DNA of 64,000 bases from Mycobacterium paraense (GCF_002101815.1 NZ_LQPM01000006.1:301258-365257), one strand, 5' to 3'; positions 1 to 9,396 are shown, numbered from the stretch's first letter. Program-made: numbers and translations. Notes: generated by a model from the sequence alone, not told the origin.

Positions 1-1
1 G

Positions 2-64
2 GCCGTGTTGGTCCTGATCTTCCAGCTGGTTCTCGACGCCCGCCGGGCGCGAGCGACCAGGTAA
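2..64 (+). CDS. cysW: Sulfate ABC transporter permease CysW, C-terminal end (partial)
   Basis: Only the last 20 codons and the TAA stop are in the window. They read as a hydrophobic stretch ([13 protein letters not shown]) followed by an Arg-rich tail, as expected for the last membrane helix and cytoplasmic end of an ABC permease. The identification rests mainly on position: it ends 20 bases before cysA on the same strand, and cysT-cysW-cysA is the usual mycobacterial order. The start lies outside the window. Confidence 0.75.
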   Translation, partial: AVLVLIFQLVLDARRARATR

Positions 65-84
65 GCGCGACAAGGAGACTCGTG

Positions 85-1170
85 ATGACCGACAGCCGAG
101 TTGAGCGCGGTGACAACGCGATCATCGTGCACGACGCGTACAAACAGTACGGCGACTTCGTCGCGCTGGACCACGTGGACTTCGTGGTGCCCAAGGGCTC
201 GCTGACGGCGTTGCTGGGGCCCAGCGGTTCGGGCAAGTCGACGCTGCTGCGGGCCATCGCCGGCCTGGACCAGCCTGACAGCGGAACCGTCACGATCAAC
301 GGCCGCGACGTCACCGGGGTGCCGCCCCAGCGCCGCGGCATCGGGTTTGTGTTTCAGCACTACGCCGCCTTCAAGCACCTGACCGTTCGGGACAACGTCG
401 CCTACGGGTTGCGGATTCGCAAGCGCCCCAAGGCCGAGATCAAGGAGAAGGTCGACAACCTGCTGGAGGTGGTGGGGCTGAGCGGATTTCAAACCCGCTA
501 TCCCAACCAGCTTTCCGGCGGGCAGCGACAGCGCATGGCGCTGGCCCGGGCGCTGGCCGTGGACCCGCAGGTGCTGCTGCTCGACGAGCCGTTCGGGGCG
601 CTGGACGCCAAGGTGCGCGAGGATCTGCGGGCGTGGCTGCGGCGCCTGCACGACGAGGTGCACGTCACCACGGTGCTGGTCACCCACGACCAGGCCGAGG
701 CGCTCGATGTGGCCGACCGGATCGCGGTGCTGAACAAGGGCCGCATCGAGCAGGTCGGATCGCCCACCGAGGTCTACGACTCCCCGGCGAGCGCGTTCGT
801 GATGTCGTTCTTGGGCGCGGTTTCCGAGCTGAACGGCGCGTTGGTGCGCCCGCACGACATCCGCGTCGGCCGCAAGCCCGACATGGCCGTCGCCGGCGGG
901 GACGGCACCGCGGAATCCATCGGCGTGGTGCGCGCGACGGTGGACCGGGTGGTCGCGCTGGGGTTCGAGGTGCGCGTCGAGATGACCAGCGCGGCCACCG
1001 GCGGCGCCTTCACCGCGCAGATCACCCGCGGCGACGCCGAGGCGCTGGCCCTGCGCGACGGCGACACCGTCTACGTGCGGGCGACCCGCGTGCCACCGCT
1101 GCCCAGCGACGTCGCGATCCCGGCCGGCGGGGGCGCCGACGAGGACCGCAGCACGCTGACGTCCGCGTGA
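85..1170 (+). CDS. cysA: Sulfate/thiosulfate ABC transporter ATP-binding protein CysA
   Basis: This is the ATPase that powers sulfate import at the inner face of the membrane. Walker [10 protein letters not shown] is near residue 42, the LSGGQRQR signature near residue 138, and Walker B VLLLDEP follows with the H-loop in LVTHDQ. The C-terminal ~110 residues form the TOBE-like regulatory domain of the CysA/MalK group. An AAGGAG motif at 72-77 lies 7 bases before the ATG at 85; an in-frame GTG at 82 is closer to it and less likely. The length of about 361 residues fits M. tuberculosis CysA1 (351). It follows cysW and is convergent with ggtB, only 7 bases away. It should work with CysT, CysW and the binding protein SubI encoded upstream. 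Confidence 0.96.
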   Translation: MTDSRVERGDNAIIVHDAYKQYGDFVALDHVDFVVPKGSLTALLGPSGSGKSTLLRAIAGLDQPDSGTVTINGRDVTGVPPQRRGIGFVFQHYAAFKHLTVRDNVAYGLRIRKRPKAEIKEKVDNLLEVVGLSGFQTRYPNQLSGGQRQRMALARALAVDPQVLLLDEPFGALDAKVREDLRAWLRRLHDEVHVTTVLVTHDQAEALDVADRIAVLNKGRIEQVGSPTEVYDSPASAFVMSFLGAVSELNGALVRPHDIRVGRKPDMAVAGGDGTAESIGVVRATVDRVVALGFEVRVEMTSAATGGAFTAQITRGDAEALALRDGDTVYVRATRVPPLPSDVAIPAGGGADEDRSTLTSA

Positions 1171-1177
1171 GCTCGGG

Positions 1178-3109
1178 CTAGGCGGTGTCGCCCATCACCG
1201 CACCCTCCCGGCGGGGATCGGCGCCGCCGGTCCACTGAGCCGAGCTGCGGGTGATCGCCGAAAGCCCGCTGGACTGGTCGGTCAGATTCACCTGATGCCC
1301 CAGCGCGCGCAGGCCCTGCACCAGGGGATCGTGGTCGCCGTTGTCGGACCGGTTGATCTCCGGATCCTCGCCGCCGACGTTGGTTTGCGGCGAGTTGTCC
1401 GCACCGAAGTCGACCAGGGACACCGCCTGCTGCGGGTTCAGCCCCCAATCCAGCATCGCGACAAGGGTTTTCACGACATACTGGATGATTGTCGAACCGC
1501 CGGGTGAGCCCGTCACCGCGTACAGCGGGCCGCGCCCCGCCGGCGCGGCGTCGAACACCAGCGTGGGCGCCATCGAGCTGCGGGGCCGCTTTCCGGGTTG
1601 GACGCGGTTGGCCACCGGCGACCCGTCGGCCGCGTTGGGGTTGGCGGCGAAGTCGGTGAGCTGGTTGTTGAGCACGAAGCCGTCGGCCATGTGAAACGAG
1701 CCGAACGGCGACTCGACGGTCGTCGTGAACGCGGCCGCGTTGCCGTAGGAATCGATGATGCTGACGTGGCTGGTGCCGTGCTCTTGCCCGGGCGGCGCGC
1801 CGCCGGGCAGGCCGAAGTCACCGGGCTTGGCGGTTCCCATGCTGTGCTGCGGCGAGATCAGCGCGGCGCGCCCGGCCAGATAGCCCGGGTCGATCAGCGT
1901 GGCGAGCGATCCGCCGGGCGGCGCGACGAAATCGGCGTCGGCGACGTACTTGTCACGGTCGGCGTAGGCCAGCCGCTCGGCCTCGGAGACCAGGTGAACG
2001 CCCATCACGCTGGGGCGGCCGCCGTTGAGGTCGATCTGGGTGGGCGGATAGTCGGCCATGGGGAAGCGCTCGAGGATTCCCAGCGTGGCCGCCACCGCGA
2101 CGCCGCCCGACGACGGGGCGGGCATGCCGCAGACCTGCCGGCCGCGATACGTGGTGCACAGCGGGTCACGCTTCTTGGCGACGTAGCTCGCCAGGTCCTC
2201 GTTGGTCATCAGGCTCGGGGTGCGCCCGCCGGAGGTGTCGCCGGCTTCGGCGAGGATGTCCCGGGCGATGTCGCCGGTGTAGAAGGGGGTGACGCCGGAG
2301 GAAGCGATGGCGGACAAGGTCTTTGAGTAGGCGGGGTTGGTCAGCCGGGTGCCGGCGGCCTTCGGGCCGCCGTCCGGGTTCAGGAAGTATGCGCGCGCGT
2401 GCGGGTCGACCCGCAGCTGTGCCGCCGAGTCGACGATGGCGGCGGCCAGCCTGGGGCTGATGTCGAAGCCGTTGTCGGCCAACGCGATTGCCGGGCTGAA
2501 GAGATCGCGCCACGGCGTGCGGCCGTGCTCGTTGTGCACGAGTTCGAGCATCCGCGGAATGCCCGGGACCCCGATCGATCGGCCCGAGGCGCGCGCGTCG
2601 GGGACGGGTGCCCCGCGGTCGGTGTCGCTTAGCCAGCGCAGGTAGTTCTCGGTGGCGGCCGCGGGGGCGGTTTCGCGGCCGTCGTAGGCCTGCACCGTGC
2701 CGGCGCCCGCGTCGTAGTACACCGCGAATCCGCCGCCGCCCAGGCCCGACGACTGCGGCTCGACCAGGCCCAGGACCGCCTGGGCCACCACCATCGCGTC
2801 GGCCGCGGTGCCGCCGTCACGCAGCACCCGGCAGGCCGCCTGCGTGGACAGCGGATTGGCGGTGGCCACCGCGTAGTGCGCCGTGCGCACCACCGTCATG
2901 TCGCTGCGATACCCGGTCGCGGCCTCGGGACTGGCCGAGAGGTTTCTCGACGACGATAGACCGGGGCCGGCCTGCGACGTGGGCGCGCCGTTGGGCACGA
3001 TTTCGCACGGACCCGCCGCGTGGGGCGGGGGCGGGTGGTTGCCGCCACACCCCGCCAGCCCCACCGCCAGCGCGGCCAGCAGCGCTTCAATTCGCCGGGG
3101 CGTGTTCAA
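1178..3109 (-). CDS. ggtB: Gamma-glutamyltranspeptidase precursor, lipoprotein
   Basis: This exported enzyme cleaves gamma-glutamyl bonds (glutathione and related thiols) and matures by self-cleavage. The N-terminus has a hydrophobic stretch ending in the lipobox LAGC (Cys21), so it is predicted to be a cell-envelope lipoprotein. The processing and catalytic threonine is Thr446 in the motif GTSHVS, followed by the usual DSYGN and glycine-rich loops. The TTG start at 3109 gives 643 residues, the same length I recall for M. tuberculosis GgtB, which supports this weak-looking start. No clear Shine-Dalgarno site is visible; a TAAACT box sits 7 bases upstream. It is the last gene of the minus-strand run sirA-cysH-che1-ggtB, 30 bases after che1, so it may be co-transcribed with sulfur assimilation. 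Confidence 0.94.
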   Translation of the reverse strand: MNTPRRIEALLAALAVGLAGCGGNHPPPPHAAGPCEIVPNGAPTSQAGPGLSSSRNLSASPEAATGYRSDMTVVRTAHYAVATANPLSTQAACRVLRDGGTAADAMVVAQAVLGLVEPQSSGLGGGGFAVYYDAGAGTVQAYDGRETAPAAATENYLRWLSDTDRGAPVPDARASGRSIGVPGIPRMLELVHNEHGRTPWRDLFSPAIALADNGFDISPRLAAAIVDSAAQLRVDPHARAYFLNPDGGPKAAGTRLTNPAYSKTLSAIASSGVTPFYTGDIARDILAEAGDTSGGRTPSLMTNEDLASYVAKKRDPLCTTYRGRQVCGMPAPSSGGVAVAATLGILERFPMADYPPTQIDLNGGRPSVMGVHLVSEAERLAYADRDKYVADADFVAPPGGSLATLIDPGYLAGRAALISPQHSMGTAKPGDFGLPGGAPPGQEHGTSHVSIIDSYGNAAAFTTTVESPFGSFHMADGFVLNNQLTDFAANPNAADGSPVANRVQPGKRPRSSMAPTLVFDAAPAGRGPLYAVTGSPGGSTIIQYVVKTLVAMLDWGLNPQQAVSLVDFGADNSPQTNVGGEDPEINRSDNGDHDPLVQGLRALGHQVNLTDQSSGLSAITRSSAQWTGGADPRREGAVMGDTA

Positions 3110-3139
3110 GACACGCAGTTTACTGGCAACTCCAGCGAA

Positions 3140-3853
3140 TCAGGCGGCGATGCGGCCGGCGGAAGACGCCAGCGCCTGGTCGAAGCGGTCCAGCACCGTC
3201 TCGGCGACCAAGCGGTGCGCGCCCAGGGGTTCCGCCAGCTCGATGCCGGCGTCGTCGGCGAACTCGCGCACGCGGTCCGGCAGCAGGCCGGGCGCCAGGA
3301 ACCACGGAGCGATGACCACCCGCCGCGCGCCCTGCCGGCGCAGCCGACCGGCGGCCTCGGCCAGCGACGGTTCCGGACGGGTCACGAACGCCGTCGTCGC
3401 GCCCGCCCAACTCGTGCGCGCCAGCAGCTGGGGCGCCACCTGCCGGGTGCGCGCGTTGGCGCGCGGGTCGGAGGAACCGATCGCCGCCACCAGCACGCCG
3501 ACCCGGTCGTCGTGGCGGGAGACGCCGAGGTCCGTAACCCGTTGCCGCAGCAGCGAAACCAGCCGCGGATCCTCGCCGAGCACGCGAGCCAGCGCAACTT
3601 CGGCACCCGACCGGGCGATCTGGGTCGGGATGTCGACGCGCGCGTGGTAGGCGTTCGCCAACAGCAACGGGGTGACCACCGCGCCGCCCGGCAGGTCGCG
3701 CAGCACGTCGGCCAGGCTGGGCGTGTTCAGCTCGCAGAAGGCCGGCCGCACGTCCAGGCCGGGCCGCATGCGCGCGAGGTCGCCGGCGACGGCCCGGGCG
3801 TTGGCCGCCGACCGTGGATCCTTGCTTCCGTGCGCGGTCAGCACCAAGGTCAT
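3140..3853 (-). CDS. che1: Sirohydrochlorin ferrochelatase-like protein (CbiX/Che1, Rv2393 type)
   Basis: This is a chelatase of the CbiX/SirB family that should insert iron into sirohydrochlorin to give siroheme. The N-terminus LVLTAHGSKDPR carries the conserved active-site histidine (HGS) near residue 8. A second half begins near GVLVAAIGSSDPRAN, giving the two-lobed class II chelatase fold. The start at 3853 is chosen because an AGGAGGAG motif lies just upstream; an open frame continues 5' but runs over nothing conserved. It is 237 residues long. It follows cysH on the same strand and precedes ggtB. Its job fits the neighbourhood: SirA, two genes upstream, needs siroheme. Confidence 0.9.
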   Translation of the reverse strand: MTLVLTAHGSKDPRSAANARAVAGDLARMRPGLDVRPAFCELNTPSLADVLRDLPGGAVVTPLLLANAYHARVDIPTQIARSGAEVALARVLGEDPRLVSLLRQRVTDLGVSRHDDRVGVLVAAIGSSDPRANARTRQVAPQLLARTSWAGATTAFVTRPEPSLAEAAGRLRRQGARRVVIAPWFLAPGLLPDRVREFADDAGIELAEPLGAHRLVAETVLDRFDQALASSAGRIAA

Positions 3854-3905
3854 GGCGCCGCTCCTCCTCATCGCTTCCCTCTGCATCGTCGCCGGCGCGG
3901 CGCGG

Positions 3906-4649
3906 TCACGACGCGTGCAACCCGCATTCCGTCTTGGCGTGCCCCTGCCAGCGCCCGCTGCGCGGGTCGGCGCCCTCGGCCGGCTTGGCGGTGCAGGGCG
4001 CGCAGCCGATCGACGGATAGCCGTCGTAGACAAGGGGATTGACCAGCACGTCGTGCTCGTCGATGTAGTTCTGCATGTCCTCGTCGGTCCACGCCGCCAG
4101 CGGGTTGACCTTCACCAGCTTGTAGCCCTCGTCGAAGCTGACCAGCGGGGCGTTCGCGCGAGTCGGTGAGTCGCTACGGCGCAGCCCGGTGACCCACGCC
4201 GAGTAGCCGCGCAGCGCCTTGCCGAGCGGGGCGACCTTGCGCAGCCGGCAGCACTCGCCGGGGTCACGCGCGAAGAGGTCCTTGCCCAGCAGCCTGTCCT
4301 GCTCGGCCACGGTGTGCTCGGGCGTGACGTTGACCACCCGGATGTCGTAGACGGACTCGATGGCGTCGCGGGTGCCGATGGTCTCCACGAAGTGGTAGCC
4401 GGTGTCCAGGAACATCACCGGCACTCCGGGCCGCACCTTCGCGGCCAGGTCGATCAGCACGGCCTCCTGCATGCTGGACGCCACCACGTAGTTGCAGGTC
4501 GCCCAGCCCCGGGGGCCGTTGATGCCGCCGAAGTGGTCGTCGGTCCAGCGCAGCAGGTCGGTGGCGCTGGCGCCCTCGAGCTCCGCCGCGCCACGGGCGG
4601 CCAGCTCACGCAGGTCGGCCTCCGTGGGGCTGGTCGTTTCTATGCTCAT
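3906..4649 (-). CDS. cysH: Adenosine 5'-phosphosulfate (APS) reductase
   Basis: The enzyme reduces APS to sulfite in assimilatory sulfate reduction, using thioredoxin. It has the 4Fe-4S cysteine pattern of APS-type rather than PAPS-type reductases: Cys133-Cys134 and Cys216/Cys219, with the catalytic cysteine Cys242 in KTECGLH at the C-terminus. The ATG at 4649 overlaps the sirA stop codon by 4 bases (ATGA), which points to translational coupling and sets the start; it gives 247 residues. The sulfite it makes is passed to SirA, encoded immediately upstream. Confidence 0.96.
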   Translation of the reverse strand: MSIETTSPTEADLRELAARGAAELEGASATDLLRWTDDHFGGINGPRGWATCNYVVASSMQEAVLIDLAAKVRPGVPVMFLDTGYHFVETIGTRDAIESVYDIRVVNVTPEHTVAEQDRLLGKDLFARDPGECCRLRKVAPLGKALRGYSAWVTGLRRSDSPTRANAPLVSFDEGYKLVKVNPLAAWTDEDMQNYIDEHDVLVNPLVYDGYPSIGCAPCTAKPAEGADPRSGRWQGHAKTECGLHAS

Positions 4650-6313
4650 CGCAAGTCGCCTTCCTCGGCGCGAACGACCCACTGCGCGAATCGTTCGCCG
4701 TCGCTCCGGTGCTTGATGAAGTTGCGCACTACCCGATCGATGTAGTCACCCAGCTCGTCGCTGGTGACCTTGTGCTGACGCAGTTTTCGGCCGAAACCGC
4801 TGTCCAGGCCGAGGCTGCCGCCCAGGTGCACCTGGAAGCCCTCGACCGAGCCGCCGTGACCGTCGTCGACCATCTGGCCCTTGAACCCGATGTCGGCGAC
4901 CTGAATTCGCGCGCACGAGTTGGGGCAGCCGTTGATGTTGACCGTGATCGGCACGTTCAGCCGGGAGTTGAGGTCCTCGAGCCGACGCTCCAGCTCGGGC
5001 ACCAATTCCTGTGCCCTGCCCCGCGTTTCGGCGAAAGACAACTTACAGAACTCGATCCCCGTGCAGGCCATCAGGTTTCGGCGCCACTGCGACGGGCGCG
5101 CCTGCAGACCCAGCGCCTCCACGCCGGCGATCAGCTCGTCGAGCTTGTCGTCGGGCACGTCGAGGATGATCAGCTTCTGGTACGGCGTGAACCGGATCCG
5201 GTTCGAGCCGGCGCGCTCGGCCAGGTCGGCCACCGTCGACAGGATGGTGCCGGACACGCGTCCCGCGATCGGGGCGACCCCGACGGAGTTGAGCCCGTTC
5301 TTGAGCCGCTGCACCCCGACGTGGTCGATCGGATGCTTGACGGGCTCGGGGGCCGGGCCGTCGATCAGCCGGCGCTTGAGGTACTCGGTCTCGAGGACCT
5401 CGCGGAACTTTTCGATGCCCCAGTCCTTGATCAGGAACTTCAGCCGCGCCTTGGACCGCAGGCGCCGGTAGCCGTAGTCGCGGAAGATCGAGGTCACCGC
5501 CGCCCACACCTCGGGCACCTCGTCCAGCGGAACCCAGGCGCCGACGCGCTGGGCGAGCATCGGGTTGGTGGACAGGCCCCCGCCGACCCAGAGGTCCAGG
5601 CCGGGGCCGTGCTCCGGGTGGTTGACGCCGATGAAGGCGATGTCGTTGATCTCGTGCGCGACGTCCTGCAGGCCGGAGATCGCGGTCTTGTACTTGCGGG
5701 GCAGGTCGGCGAAGTCCGGCTTGCCGATGTAGCGACGCACGATCTCGTCGATCGCCCAGGTGGGGTCGAGCACCTCGTCGAGGGACTCGCCGGCGAGGGG
5801 CGAGCCCAGGATCACGCGCGGGCAGTCGCCGCACGCCTCGGCGGTCTGCAGCCCGACCTCGTCGAGCCGCCGCCAGATCTCGGGGACGTTGCCCACCTCG
5901 ATCCAGTGCATCTGCACGTTCTGCCGGTCGGAGATGTCGGCGGTGTCCCGGCCGAACTCGGTCGAGATCTGGCCCACCGTGCGCAGCGCGGCCGTCGACA
6001 GCGCGCCGCCGTCGCAGCGCACTCGCATCATGAAGTACTTGGCCTCGAGCAACTCGGCGTTCTCGTCGCCGGTGTAGGACCCGTCGTAACCCTGTTCACG
6101 CTGGGTGTACAGGCCCCACCAGCGGAAGCGGCCACGCAGGTCGCTCTTGTCGATGCTGTCGAATCCGCCCTGCGCGTAGATGTTCTCGATGCGGTCCCGC
6201 ACCTCGAGCGGCGCGCCGGCCTGCTTCATCTCTTCGTTGGGGTTGAGGGCCTCGCGATTTCCCAGCGCCCACTGGCCCTCGTTGCGGGACTTCGCGGGAG
6301 GGGCTGTTGTCAT
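4646..6313 (-). CDS. sirA: Ferredoxin-dependent sulfite reductase
   Basis: SirA (often annotated NirA) reduces sulfite to sulfide with electrons from ferredoxin, using siroheme and a 4Fe-4S cluster. The cluster ligands are visible as Cys417 and Cys423 (ACTGIEFC) and Cys463 and Cys467 (NGCPNSC). Tyr69 and Cys161 are present; in the M. tuberculosis enzyme these residues are covalently linked near the siroheme. All these numbers match the M. tuberculosis protein exactly, supporting the ATG at 6313, which has an AAGGAGAA site about 8 bases upstream. The protein is 555 residues. It heads the sirA-cysH-che1 run and lies 116 bases downstream of a Cys-rich leader peptide that probably regulates it. 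Confidence 0.96.
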   Translation of the reverse strand: MTTAPPAKSRNEGQWALGNREALNPNEEMKQAGAPLEVRDRIENIYAQGGFDSIDKSDLRGRFRWWGLYTQREQGYDGSYTGDENAELLEAKYFMMRVRCDGGALSTAALRTVGQISTEFGRDTADISDRQNVQMHWIEVGNVPEIWRRLDEVGLQTAEACGDCPRVILGSPLAGESLDEVLDPTWAIDEIVRRYIGKPDFADLPRKYKTAISGLQDVAHEINDIAFIGVNHPEHGPGLDLWVGGGLSTNPMLAQRVGAWVPLDEVPEVWAAVTSIFRDYGYRRLRSKARLKFLIKDWGIEKFREVLETEYLKRRLIDGPAPEPVKHPIDHVGVQRLKNGLNSVGVAPIAGRVSGTILSTVADLAERAGSNRIRFTPYQKLIILDVPDDKLDELIAGVEALGLQARPSQWRRNLMACTGIEFCKLSFAETRGRAQELVPELERRLEDLNSRLNVPITVNINGCPNSCARIQVADIGFKGQMVDDGHGGSVEGFQVHLGGSLGLDSGFGRKLRQHKVTSDELGDYIDRVVRNFIKHRSDGERFAQWVVRAEEGDLR

Positions 6314-6429
6314 TGCGGGGTTCTCCTTCACGGATCTCAAGGGCGTCAGACAGCGCAGTTCACCGATTTATTCCGGCGGCGCAGATCCGGCAGCCAGCTG
6401 GAGGTACAGGTGGGGGCGGGTCTACGAGA

Positions 6430-6519
6430 TCAAGGCAGACAGCAACAGCTGCAAACGCGCTTGAGATCAATGTGCCGCCGCGCCACGAGGGCGATGCGCA
6501 AGGTGCGGTTGGCGGTCAC
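6430..6519 (-). CDS. Polycysteine leader peptide upstream of sirA (cysteine-responsive attenuator candidate)
   Basis: A short open frame ends in RRHIDLKRVCSCCCLP followed by a stop. The RxHIDLxRV core is the hallmark of actinobacterial 'putative leader peptides' near sulfur genes, and Cys-rich leaderless peptides of this kind are reported to control cysteine genes in M. smegmatis by attenuation. Four of the last six residues are cysteine, so ribosomes should stall here when Cys-tRNA is scarce. The start is uncertain: GTG at 6519 (7 bases after a CAGAAT -10-like box), ATG at 6528 and GTG at 6486 are all in frame, and none has a Shine-Dalgarno site. The stop is 116 bases before the sirA ATG. 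The regulatory role is inferred. Confidence 0.7.
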   Translation of the reverse strand: MTANRTLRIALVARRHIDLKRVCSCCCLP

Positions 6520-6749
6520 GGAGGCCATTCTGCCATGGCCCGTGCCGGGGGTTGCGAGCAGGTCATATTTTTCCTCACGCTGACCCAAAGTAGGTGGCGA
6601 CCCTGGGCGCCCGGGCACACCGAGCCGCCAATCACCTGGGAACCGGGCGGGCCCCGCCTGGAACGCGCTTATGGGCGGTGACCAGCGGCGATCTGCGCGC
6701 CGGCGCGGACGCCGCACGGCTCGGCCGGGCCGCCGTGGGAGGATTTGGC

Positions 6750-7922
6750 ATGCCACTTCGCGAGGCCGCGGGCGACCTGCCCGCCGTGCAGCCGACCCCC
6801 GGCCGGCCCTTCGGGCTCTACGTCCACGTCCCGTTCTGCTTCACGCGGTGCGGTTATTGCGACTTCAACACCTATACCCCGGCCGAACTGGGCGGCGTCA
6901 ACCCCGACGCGTGGATGGAGGCGCTCGGGGCGGAGCTTCGGCTGGCGGCCGCCCGGCTGGACGGACCGACCGTGAGCACGGTGTTCGTCGGCGGCGGGAC
7001 GCCGTCGCTGCTGGGTGGCGAGCGGATCGCCCGGCTGCTGGGCATGGTGCGCGACCACTTCGTCCTGGCACCCGACGCCGAGATCACCACCGAGGCCAAC
7101 CCGGAGTCGGCCTGGCCGGACTTCTTCGCGGCGACCCGCGCCGCCGGCTACACGCGGGTGTCGCTGGGCATGCAGTCGGTGTCCCCGCGGGTGCTCGGGG
7201 TCCTCGACCGGATACACACGCCGAACCGGTCGGCGGCCGCGGCCCGCGAGGCGCTGGCCGAGGGCTTCGAACACGTCAGCCTCGACCTGATCTACGGCAC
7301 GCCGGGGGAGTCCGACGACGACCTGCTGAGCTCCGTCGACACCGCGGTCAGCACCGGCGTCGACCACGTGTCGGCCTACGCCCTGGTCGTGGAGGAGGGC
7401 ACCGCGCTGGCCCGGCGGGTCCGGCGCGGGGAGCTGTCCGCGCCGGACGACGACGTGCTGGCGCACCGCTACGAGCTGGTCGACGCCCGGCTGTCCGAGG
7501 CCGGCTTGAACTGGTATGAGGTGTCCAACTGGAGCCGGCCCGGCGGCGAATGCCGGCACAACCTCGGCTACTGGAACGGCGGCCAGTGGTGGGGTGCGGG
7601 GCCGGGGGCCCACGGATACGTCGGCGCGACGCGCTGGTGGAACGTCAAGCACCCCAACAACTATGCCGAACTGCTGGCAGGTGGCACACTTCCAGTCTCG
7701 GGTTTCGAGCAGCTCGACGGCGACGCGCTGCACACCGAGGAGGTGCTGTTGAAAACCCGGTTGAGACAAGGACTTCCGCTGGACCGGCTGGGCGACGCCG
7801 AACGTCAGAACGCGCAGACCGCCGTGGCCGACGGGCTGCTGGTGGCCGAGGGTGAGCGGCTGGTGCTCACGCCGCGCGGCCGGCTGCTGGCCGACGGGGT
7901 GGTGCGCACGCTGCTCGGATGA
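6750..7922 (+). CDS. hemW: Heme chaperone HemW (oxygen-independent coproporphyrinogen III oxidase-like radical SAM protein)
   Basis: This radical SAM protein has the CX3CX2C cluster motif at Cys30, Cys34 and Cys37 (CFTRCGYC) and a glycine-rich SAM motif GGGTPS. At 390 residues it is shorter than true HemN. It carries the CRHNxxYW motif (CRHNLGYWNGG) typical of HemW, which delivers heme to apoproteins instead of oxidising coproporphyrinogen. The M. tuberculosis counterpart Rv2388c is annotated hemN. The ATG at 6750 follows a GGGAGG site at about 8 bases; frame upstream of it is not conserved. It is divergent from the sirA leader, with about 230 bases between them, and convergent with the first Sbt-type gene. 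Confidence 0.92.
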   Translation: MPLREAAGDLPAVQPTPGRPFGLYVHVPFCFTRCGYCDFNTYTPAELGGVNPDAWMEALGAELRLAAARLDGPTVSTVFVGGGTPSLLGGERIARLLGMVRDHFVLAPDAEITTEANPESAWPDFFAATRAAGYTRVSLGMQSVSPRVLGVLDRIHTPNRSAAAAREALAEGFEHVSLDLIYGTPGESDDDLLSSVDTAVSTGVDHVSAYALVVEEGTALARRVRRGELSAPDDDVLAHRYELVDARLSEAGLNWYEVSNWSRPGGECRHNLGYWNGGQWWGAGPGAHGYVGATRWWNVKHPNNYAELLAGGTLPVSGFEQLDGDALHTEEVLLKTRLRQGLPLDRLGDAERQNAQTAVADGLLVAEGERLVLTPRGRLLADGVVRTLLG

Positions 7923-7926
7923 GTTC

Positions 7927-9165
7927 CTACACGCCCGGGAACCAATGCGCGACAAGGCGATTGAACTCGATGTAGAGCGGAATCCCGATGGTCACGTTGT
8001 AGGAGAACGTCAAGCCCAGCGACGCGGCCAGCGGCAGCGTCGGGCTGGCCTCGGGGATCGCCAGCCGCTGCACCGCGGGGACCGTGATGTAGGACGCCGC
8101 GCCGCACAGCACCGCGAACAGCACGTAGGTGCCGGGCTGGAAGTGGGTGTCGGTCAGGTCGGCGTAGGTGTAGGCGGCCAGGATCCCCAGCGCCGCAAAC
8201 AAGTTGGGCGCCAGCAGGCCGAAGAGGATGAAACCCCGCCCGGCGAGCTTGAGGTCGTGCAATTTGCGCGACGCCGTCATGCCCATCTCGAGCAGGAACA
8301 GGCACAGCACACCCTGAAACGCCGCGACGAAGAGTTCGTTCTGGTCGTGAACGACCTTTTGGCCCTGCAGCGCACTGACGAAACCGATGACGATGCCGCC
8401 GACCAAAAGGATGAGACCCGGGTTGAGAAAGACCTCCTGGAGGAGCTCGCGGGAGAAGATCGGCATCCGCTTGGCCTTGCCCCGGGGCGGGCTCTGATCG
8501 GGCTCCCAGTTGGGATGCTCCAGTTTTTCCAGCGAGAGTTCCAGCGCCTGCTCGGCGCCGTCCTCGGAGCTGAGCGTCTCACCGGGCAGGGGCCGCGCCG
8601 CGGTGCCCGGGCCGACCCCGACCCGAACCGGCGCGACGTAGCCGGGCTCGTCCGGCATATAGCCCGATTCGTTGAGACCGCGGTGGCGCAGCCGCATCAC
8701 CAGGTACAGCGCGACCAGGCAGCCCGGAATCTCCATGATGGCCAGCAACACCGGCATGTACGCGTTGAACGCGATGCCCACGCCCGACAGGACCGCCACG
8801 CAGGTGGCGAAGGTTCCCGCGGAGTCCGAGCCGTAATAGCCGGCGACCGTCGCCCGGTCGACTCGGCGCATGGCCGTCGTGTATTTCAGCACCACATACG
8901 CCAGGACCCCGATGACGAAGTTCAGCGCGAAACCCATCAGCGCGAAGCCGGCGATGTTGTCGATGTCGGCGGGCTGGATTTTGGCGAGTTCTTCGCCGCC
9001 CTGCCAGCCGATCGACACCAGCAGGTACATGGTCAAACCCTGATAGATCACGTACGGAAATTCGAACCGCACCTTCATGATCGGAATGAGAAAACCGAAG
9101 TAGAAGAACAACAACAGCGGCTTGAACAGATTGTGGGTGAAGTTCTCCCAGAACTCATGCAGCAT
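7927..9165 (-). CDS. SbtA-type (Na+-dependent bicarbonate transporter superfamily) membrane protein, copy 1
   Basis: This is a polytopic membrane protein of 412 residues with two clusters of hydrophobic helices joined by a hydrophilic linker (about residues 180-245). Recognisable sequence includes GYYGSDSAGTFATC in the first half and SLGLTFSYNVTIGIPLYIE near the end, as in the SbtA/DUF897 family. Cyanobacterial members take up bicarbonate with sodium; the substrate here is not shown by the sequence. The M. tuberculosis neighbour Rv2387 (between hemN and mbtI) appears to be a single-copy homologue. A GGAGG site precedes the ATG at 9165. A second copy of the same length lies directly upstream on the same strand, 231 bases away. 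Confidence 0.85.
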   Translation of the reverse strand: MLHEFWENFTHNLFKPLLLFFYFGFLIPIMKVRFEFPYVIYQGLTMYLLVSIGWQGGEELAKIQPADIDNIAGFALMGFALNFVIGVLAYVVLKYTTAMRRVDRATVAGYYGSDSAGTFATCVAVLSGVGIAFNAYMPVLLAIMEIPGCLVALYLVMRLRHRGLNESGYMPDEPGYVAPVRVGVGPGTAARPLPGETLSSEDGAEQALELSLEKLEHPNWEPDQSPPRGKAKRMPIFSRELLQEVFLNPGLILLVGGIVIGFVSALQGQKVVHDQNELFVAAFQGVLCLFLLEMGMTASRKLHDLKLAGRGFILFGLLAPNLFAALGILAAYTYADLTDTHFQPGTYVLFAVLCGAASYITVPAVQRLAIPEASPTLPLAASLGLTFSYNVTIGIPLYIEFNRLVAHWFPGV

Positions 9166-9242
9166 TAGCGCCTCCGACGATCAATTCGGCGGTGCGGCAA
9201 GCAGCAGCCAACGCCGTGGAGTCCACAAACATCATTAGTACC

Positions 9243-9263
9243 TTGGGGACTCATGGGGCTTGA
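9243..9263 (-). promoter_or_regulatory. Possible DosR-type half site upstream of Sbt copy 1
   Basis: The plus-strand sequence TTGGGGACT matches one half of the DosR box consensus TTSGGGACT exactly, 78 bases before the gene start. The second half is poor. It is recorded only because a better DosR-like box occurs 3 kb away before the desaturase gene. Confidence 0.25.
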
Positions 9264-9396
9264 GTCAATCGAGTGAAGGCCTCTTTACGAATCGTTAACA
9301 GTGCGTAACGCGTTCGCACTCAAACCCCGCGGCAACGCGCGCGTGCTTGTTTGTGCGCGGCAAACGCCCTTGCGAGCGATCCGGCTCGTCGAGCCT

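Noticed and set aside
4709..6583. A 624-codon open frame on the plus strand opposite sirA
   Set aside because: It is the antisense shadow of a GC-rich gene; sirA has all its motifs on the other strand and the frame has no recognisable protein.
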